A stretch of 64,000 bases of DNA from Candidatus Villigracilis affinis (lineage in GTDB: Bacteria > Chloroflexota > Anaerolineae > Anaerolineales > Villigracilaceae), in the NCBI GenBank assembly GCA_016718275.1, contig JADKEA010000020.1, forward strand, positions 1-64,000, read 5' to 3'. Shown here one piece after another: positions 59,543 to 64,000 of the stretch; within the stretch, counting starts at the first letter, position 1; each line of letters opens with the position of its first letter. Position numbers and translations under genes: made by a program. The notes under the pieces were generated by a model. The model was not told where the DNA came from. It did no database searches and saw nothing but the letters and a program-made list of their open reading frames with translations.

Positions 59543-61237
59543 ATGACCATTCAAATCGTTCCCCAAAACCAAAACGTCGAACTCCATCTCTCCGATGGAC
59601 GCATCCTGTCAGGCCCGCGCGGCACGCAGGTGGGGGAGTTCCTTCGCGCAGTCAAAGATGATTTTGGCGCACCCATCGTCGCCGCCATCATCAACAACGA
59701 AATTCACGAATTGACCTACCTCGTTGAGCGCGAATCGGATTGCACCCCTGTCACCATGGACCGGGCCGATGGCGCACGTATCTATCGCCGCTCGCTCATT
59801 TTCCTGCTTGAGATCGCATTCGCTGAGCTTTTTCCAAAAGCCAAACTCACCATTGACCATTCCGTTTCATCGGGCGGGTTTTATTGTCAGGTCACTGAGC
59901 GCGAGGCGCTGACGCATAATGAACTCGATATGCTCAAGACCCGCATGAAAAAACTTGTTGAGGATGATCAGGTCTTCGAGCGTAAACAAATTCCGATTCA
60001 GGAAGCCATTCAATATTTTGAAAAACTTGGCTACACAGACAAAGTCCGTTTATTTTCACACCGCCAAAAAGATTATCTCACGCTCTACATTCTCAATGGC
60101 CGCATGGATTATCTGCATGGCTACATGGTTCCGTCCACAGGCTATTTGCGCTGGTTTGACCTTAATCCCATCGAGGGCGGCTTCACCCTTCAATTTCCAC
60201 GCCGCCATGCGCCCACACATCTTGAGCCGATGGGCGATTATCCAAAATTATTGAGCACCTTCCGTCAATATGGAAACTGGCTGACCCGCCTCGATATTGA
60301 TAATGTCGGTTCCATGAACGATGCCATTGTGGCAGGCCGCGCTGATGAAATCATCATGGTCTCGGAAGCACTCCACGAACAAAATGTCGCTGACATCGCG
60401 CAGCAGATCGCGTACAAAAATTCGCGCATCATCCTGATCGCGGGGCCATCCTCTTCGGGGAAAACGACCACCTCGCGCCGCCTTGCCATCCAACTGCTTG
60501 CGCGCGGCATCTCGCCCTATCCGCTCGAACTGGATAATTATTTTATTGATCGCGCAAGAACACCGCTCGGCGAAGATGGCAGTCCCGATTTTGAAGTCCT
60601 CGAAGCACTCGATCTAAACCGCCTCGCGCTGGATATCGAGAAACTGCTAAACGGCGAAAGAGTCCAATTGCCGAGATACAACTTCAAGACAGGAATGAGC
60701 GAGACGGGTGACGTCATCCAACTGAAAGAGGGACAGCCGCTCATCCTCGAAGGCATTCATGGGATGAACCCCCGCCTCATCCCTGACCGTTGGTCTGGTG
60801 CGGCGTTTCGGGTCTATGTCTCCGCCCTGACACAACTCAACCTGGACCGCCATAATAGAGTTTCCACCACCGACACCCGTCTCATCCGCCGCATGGTGCG
60901 CGACGCGCGCGAACGCGGATATTCCGCCACGCAGACCATCAGCCGCTGGGAATCCGTCCGCCGCGGCGAAAAGCGACACATCTTCCCTTATCAGGAAAAC
61001 GCGGATGTGATGTTCAACTCTGCGCTGGTGTATGAACTTGCGGCACTCAAACAATTGGCTGAGCCGCTTTTGCGGCAGGTGCAGCATCGCTCGCCTGAGT
61101 ATATCGAAGCCAGAAGGCTGCTTGCCTTCCTCGAATGGTTCCTGCCATTGGATGCAAGTTTGATCCCCGCCAACTCCATCGTTCGTGAATTTTTGGGCGG
61201 CTCGAGTTTGAAAGATTTCAAGATCTGGAGAGGTTAA
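59543..61237 (+). CDS. TGS / threonyl-tRNA-synthetase-editing-like domain fused to uridine kinase
   Basis: A 564-residue fusion. Residues 1-70 form a TGS domain (NVELHLSDGRILSGPRGTQV), 75-230 a part like the second domain of ThrRS (TMDRADGARIYRRSLIFLLE, AKLTIDHSVSSGGFYCQVTE), and 270-564 a P-loop kinase of the uridine kinase/phosphoribulokinase class (LIAGPSSSGKTTTSRRLAIQ, LDNYFIDRARTPLGEDG, LPRYNFKTGMS, ILEGIHGMNPRL, RRMVRDARERGYSATQTI). The architecture is widespread and substrate is uncertain; uridine or cytidine is likely. A ribosome binding site is not evident because a heptad array precedes ATG 59543. Confidence 0.93.
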   Translation: MTIQIVPQNQNVELHLSDGRILSGPRGTQVGEFLRAVKDDFGAPIVAAIINNEIHELTYLVERESDCTPVTMDRADGARIYRRSLIFLLEIAFAELFPKAKLTIDHSVSSGGFYCQVTEREALTHNELDMLKTRMKKLVEDDQVFERKQIPIQEAIQYFEKLGYTDKVRLFSHRQKDYLTLYILNGRMDYLHGYMVPSTGYLRWFDLNPIEGGFTLQFPRRHAPTHLEPMGDYPKLLSTFRQYGNWLTRLDIDNVGSMNDAIVAGRADEIIMVSEALHEQNVADIAQQIAYKNSRIILIAGPSSSGKTTTSRRLAIQLLARGISPYPLELDNYFIDRARTPLGEDGSPDFEVLEALDLNRLALDIEKLLNGERVQLPRYNFKTGMSETGDVIQLKEGQPLILEGIHGMNPRLIPDRWSGAAFRVYVSALTQLNLDRHNRVSTTDTRLIRRMVRDARERGYSATQTISRWESVRRGEKRHIFPYQENADVMFNSALVYELAALKQLAEPLLRQVQHRSPEYIEARRLLAFLEWFLPLDASLIPANSIVREFLGGSSLKDFKIWRG

Positions 61238-61278
61238 AAGCAAAACCCCGAGCTTCAAAAACTCGGGGTTTTGCTTTT
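61236..61278. terminator. Bidirectional terminator
   Basis: A perfect 17-bp stem AAAAGCAAAACCCCGAG / CTCGGGGTTTTGCTTTT with a nine-base loop lies between the kinase stop and the convergent histidine phosphatase stop, with T or A runs on both sides. Confidence 0.95.
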
Positions 61279-61909
61279 ATTTTCTAGATAGCTCGCTGCT
61301 TAAGATGTAATGGTTATCTGGCTGCCTTTCCATGATAACGATCTGACAATTTTTGGGGTTATGCAGGCTTTCAAATTCTTCAACACTCCAGTGAAACCAG
61401 CGCATTAGGAATAATCTCATCGTCAGTCCGTGCGAGACGATCAAAACATTTTCGGGAAAATTTTCCTTTCCGAAATCCCTGTGAAGCGTATCGAGGAAAC
61501 TGCTGACGCGGTCATAGACATCCGCGCCTGATTCGCCGTCGGGAATACGGTAATAAAAGGTGCTGAAATTATCCCGTTCTTCAATGATCCCTTTGTTATC
61601 GTCAGGGTGGCGTAAGTGACCCCAATCCTGTTCGCGTATTCTGGGATCTTCTATTGATTTGACTACATTCTGTTTGATCGCCTCTCGAATATGCTGAAAG
61701 GTTTCACGGGTCCTGAAAAATGGGGATAGATACACATAAACTTTTTCGTCTCCAAGGATCTCTTTGAGCCGCACACCTGCTTGTTGGGCTTGTTGAATCC
61801 CCGTGGAGGATAATTTCAAAGCGAAATCCTGAACGGTATGATATCGTGACCGATCCAGATTTCCTTCAGATTCACCGTGCCGAATCAGAATAATTCGCTT
61901 GGGTCTCAT
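61277..61909 (-). CDS. Histidine phosphatase superfamily protein (second)
   Basis: A 210-residue phosphoglycerate-mutase-like protein: RIILIRHGESEGNLDRSRYH (catalytic His), VYVYLSPFFRTRETFQHIRE, PRIREQDWGHLRHPDD and NVLIVSHGLTMRLFLMRWFH. It differs from the one at 57.5 kb in the middle region, which resembles fungal and plant DET1-type phosphatases (YRIPDGESGADVYDRVSSF). Substrate unknown. It lies 22 bases after the aldo/keto reductase gene. Confidence 0.92.
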   Translation of the reverse strand: MRPKRIILIRHGESEGNLDRSRYHTVQDFALKLSSTGIQQAQQAGVRLKEILGDEKVYVYLSPFFRTRETFQHIREAIKQNVVKSIEDPRIREQDWGHLRHPDDNKGIIEERDNFSTFYYRIPDGESGADVYDRVSSFLDTLHRDFGKENFPENVLIVSHGLTMRLFLMRWFHWSVEEFESLHNPKNCQIVIMERQPDNHYILSSELSRK

Positions 61910-61931
61910 TCAAAGAACTCCAGTGTGATGA

Positions 61932-62924
61932 TTATTTCAAAATTGTTTCGATTTGTTCCAGTTCTGATAATGTGAAATCGAGATGATCCAATGTTCCAAC
62001 CGCATCATCGATCTGTTCCACTTTGCTGGCACCGATCAAAACGGAGGTCATGACGCTGTGGCGTAGAACCCATGCCAGCGCCATTTGAGCCAGAGTCTGT
62101 TCGCGGGCTTTTGCCATCTCATTCAACTTGCGGACTTTGTCCAGTTTGTCGTCGGTGATGTTGGCAGGCTTGAGGAAGCCGTGCGCCTTGGATGCGCGCG
62201 AGCCTTCGGGGATTCCACCGCCGAGATATTTGTTGGTGAGCAGGCCTTGTGCGAGTGGGGAGAAGGCGATGCAGCCAATTCCTTCATCTTCAAGTGTTGC
62301 AAGCAAACCATCTTCCACCCAGCGGTTGAACATGCTGTAGGCAGGCTGGTGGATCAGACAGGGTGTGCCAAGTTCGCGCAAAATGCTGGCAGCTTCGGAT
62401 GTTTTGTCGGCGGGATAATTGGAGATGCCCACGTAAAGCGCACGCCCGCTGCGGACGATGTAATCGAGTGCCTGCATGGTTTCTTCAAGCGGGGTCTCGG
62501 GGTCGGGGCGGTGGTGGTAGAAAATATCCACGTATTCGAGGCTCATGCGTTTGAGGCTTTGGTCAAGGCTGGAGACGAGATATTTACGCGAGCCCCAATC
62601 TCCGTAGGGACCATCCCACATGGTGTAACCCGCCTTGGATGAAATGATGAGTTCATCGCGATGCGGGCGCAGATCCCTTTCGATGATCTGGCCGAAAGTT
62701 TCTTCGGCAGAGCCTGGAGGCGGACCGTAATTGTTGGCGAGGTCGAGGTGGGTGATGCCCAGATCAAAGGCGCGCAAGGCCATGGCACGGCTGTTGGAGA
62801 ATGTATCCACGCCGCCGAAGTTGTGCCACAAGCCCAATGAAACGGCTGGGAGTTTGAGTCCGCTGAGGCCTGAGCGGTTGTAACGCATGGTTTTGTAACG
62901 GGATTCGTTTGGAAGGTAGTTCAT
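61932..62924 (-). CDS. Aldo/keto reductase, YghZ-like
   Basis: A 330-residue NADPH-dependent aldo/keto reductase. Active-site set: FDLGITHLDLANNYGPPPGS (Asp, Tyr), ELIISSKAGYTMWDGPYGDW (Lys) and LEYVDIFYHHRPDPETPLEE (His). This matches the YghZ/L-glyceraldehyde-3-phosphate reductase group. Cofactor motif near the C-terminus: VMTSVLIGASKVEQIDDAVG. ATG 62924 has GGAGCAAGC upstream. Likely removes reactive aldehydes such as methylglyoxal. Confidence 0.95.
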   Translation of the reverse strand: MNYLPNESRYKTMRYNRSGLSGLKLPAVSLGLWHNFGGVDTFSNSRAMALRAFDLGITHLDLANNYGPPPGSAEETFGQIIERDLRPHRDELIISSKAGYTMWDGPYGDWGSRKYLVSSLDQSLKRMSLEYVDIFYHHRPDPETPLEETMQALDYIVRSGRALYVGISNYPADKTSEAASILRELGTPCLIHQPAYSMFNRWVEDGLLATLEDEGIGCIAFSPLAQGLLTNKYLGGGIPEGSRASKAHGFLKPANITDDKLDKVRKLNEMAKAREQTLAQMALAWVLRHSVMTSVLIGASKVEQIDDAVGTLDHLDFTLSELEQIETILK

Positions 62925-62942
62925 GCTTGCTCCTATATTTTT

Positions 62943-64000
62943 TTACTGCTTCACTTTCAATCCGTCCACGCCGTAATAGCGGGCGCCGCAGTTGAGGGAA
63001 AATTGCTTCCAGCCTTTGCCTGTTGAGCCGAACATGTCGCGGGTGTGGATCAGGCCCGTATCAATAGCGGGGACTTCGATCAGCATGTTGCCCTGTGCTT
63101 TTTCGGTGGCGATGATCGCATCGCGTTCATCCCAGACGCGGGCGCGGTAGATGAACCCGTCAATTTCGCTGTAGATGTTGGTGATGCTGCGTGCGGTGTA
63201 GGCGAAGCCCGCGAGCATGACGACCACAGATGCCAACACGAGCCATTGACCTGTGATGTTTTTGGCAGCCCACATGCCCACGATCCATGCCATGATGGCG
63301 ATGCCGAGCAGCAGGGTGAAGCGCGAGAGGGATTGTCCACGCGGGTCGGGTGTGGCGCTGTAGAAATACGCGCTCGGCGCTTGAATGGCGGTGATGAGCA
63401 GATAAGTGATGAGGGTAGTGAATGCCAATAGAATGGCAACCCGTTTCACAGTTAAGATTGAATCGTCTGCTTGGGTGGTGATAATGCCGAGGCCAAGCAT
63501 CATCCCGATAAAGACGGCGTGAGGCAGGGGCAGGTCCTTCAAAGAGAAAACAATGAAGTCAATGGCATGTTTCAGCGAAACGAAGGGGACGATGAGCGGG
63601 TTGCTGCGTTTGACGTTCATGTCTGCGACGCGCGCGTTGGATGGGGAGACGATGAGCGCGATCATGCCGAGTAATAGGAATAGCCATGCGATGAAAAGGG
63701 TTTCGAATGAGCGCTCAGCCCAGGCTTGGTTCTGTTTTTTCGCGCGCCAGGTGGCGATCAGTAAAAGGGTTGTGCCGCTGAAAAGAAATACGCAGCTGAT
63801 CTCGCCGAGGCCTGCCGCCAAGAATGCGAGCGGCGCAACGATGTAGTTTACCCAGCGTGCGGGTGTTTCAAGATTCATTTGGTGGGTGACGGCACCGAGG
63901 ATCAACATCCAGAACACGATGGCGGTGCTGTAGGGAAGCACGCCCGAACGCCAGTAAAGAATTTGAAAACGCTGCGGCGAAAGATAGAGATTGTAAAAAA
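62943..64000 (-). CDS. DUF6056-like polytopic membrane protein (5' end off window)
   Basis: An open frame runs from the stop at 62943 through the end of the window; GTG 63941 is not the true start, since in-frame sequence upstream (YNLYLSPQRFQILYWRSG) reads as protein. About nine hydrophobic helices are seen (AAGLGEISCVFLFSGTTLLL, LFIAWLFLLLGMIALIVS, LVLASVVVMLAGFAYTA), followed by an extracytoplasmic C-terminal tail (TEKAQGNMLIEVPAID, FSLNCGARYYGVDGLKV). The layout recalls DUF6056 and glucosyltransferase-like families of surface-glycan loci. Function unknown. Confidence 0.8.
   Translation of the reverse strand, partial: FYNLYLSPQRFQILYWRSGVLPYSTAIVFWMLILGAVTHQMNLETPARWVNYIVAPLAFLAAGLGEISCVFLFSGTTLLLIATWRAKKQNQAWAERSFETLFIAWLFLLLGMIALIVSPSNARVADMNVKRSNPLIVPFVSLKHAIDFIVFSLKDLPLPHAVFIGMMLGLGIITTQADDSILTVKRVAILLAFTTLITYLLITAIQAPSAYFYSATPDPRGQSLSRFTLLLGIAIMAWIVGMWAAKNITGQWLVLASVVVMLAGFAYTARSITNIYSEIDGFIYRARVWDERDAIIATEKAQGNMLIEVPAIDTGLIHTRDMFGSTGKGWKQFSLNCGARYYGVDGLKVKQ

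Noticed and set aside
1..64000. CRISPR array, insertion sequence, rRNA or prophage
   Set aside because: No regularly spaced direct repeats, transposase, integrase, rRNA or phage structural genes were recognised in the window.

Overview
The window looks like a chromosomal segment of a monoderm-type Chloroflexota bacterium, most probably class Anaerolineae. The assignment is by inference from gene content and gene order, not from a marker-gene search. Supporting features are an archaeal-type HMG-CoA synthase with a class II HMG-CoA reductase, a rpsB-tsf-pyrH-frr-uppS-cdsA block, MalT-like LuxR and ECF/DUF4097 modules, VanW and LytR-CpsA-Psr envelope proteins, and many proline/threonine-rich lipoproteins.

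Layout. 1-5.8 kb: NiFe-hydrogenase maturation genes hypA-B-F-C-D-E. hypA, hypB, the first half of hypF and hypE carry many small frame changes that look like base-calling errors. 5.8-14.2 kb: a small membrane protein, a DUF4097 beta-repeat protein divergent from an ECF sigma factor and its putative anti-sigma partner, a frameshifted MalT-like LuxR regulator, and two lipoproteins (a hydrolase and a beta-propeller). 14.2-23 kb: a long minus-strand run with a degenerate thiolase, an esterase, HMG-CoA synthase, a zinc metalloprotease, a phosphoesterase, a MerB-like protein interrupted by an in-frame TGA that is a strong selenocysteine candidate, a nucleotidyltransferase/partner pair, and HMG-CoA reductase. 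23-28 kb: a two-GAF histidine kinase, dnaA, and a GT87-type membrane glycosyltransferase. 28-34 kb: rpsB, tsf, pyrH, frr, uppS, cdsA, glpX and tRNA-Asn. 34-37 kb: a three-gene ABC-2 exporter operon. 37.2-37.96 kb: an almost pure G tract, probably an assembly artefact. 38-41 kb: a type II restriction-modification pair beside a DsbA-like protein and an SH3-type lipoprotein. 41-46 kb: VanW, Trm112-like, HEAT-repeat, LCP and two DUF4870 proteins. 46.6-64 kb: fmt, an aquaporin-family channel, perR-katG, prfC, glpK, glpD, a GT2 glycosyltransferase, histidine phosphatases, a ketopantoate-reductase-like protein, a TGS-uridine-kinase fusion, an aldo/keto reductase, and a membrane protein that runs off the window.

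How it fits together. The mevalonate genes at 14-23 kb and the lack of dxr after uppS-cdsA both point to isoprenoids made by the mevalonate route, with undecaprenyl diphosphate made by uppS. Aquaporin, glpK and glpD form a dispersed glycerol-use set. perR-katG is a peroxide defence unit with a promoter-overlapping palindrome. The hyp genes imply a NiFe hydrogenase encoded elsewhere.

The points most worth a second look are the in-frame TGA at the catalytic-cysteine position of the MerB-like protein with a SECIS-like hairpin just after it, the thiolase that has lost its catalytic Cys and His, and a dispersed family of heptanucleotide tandem repeats at gene borders.
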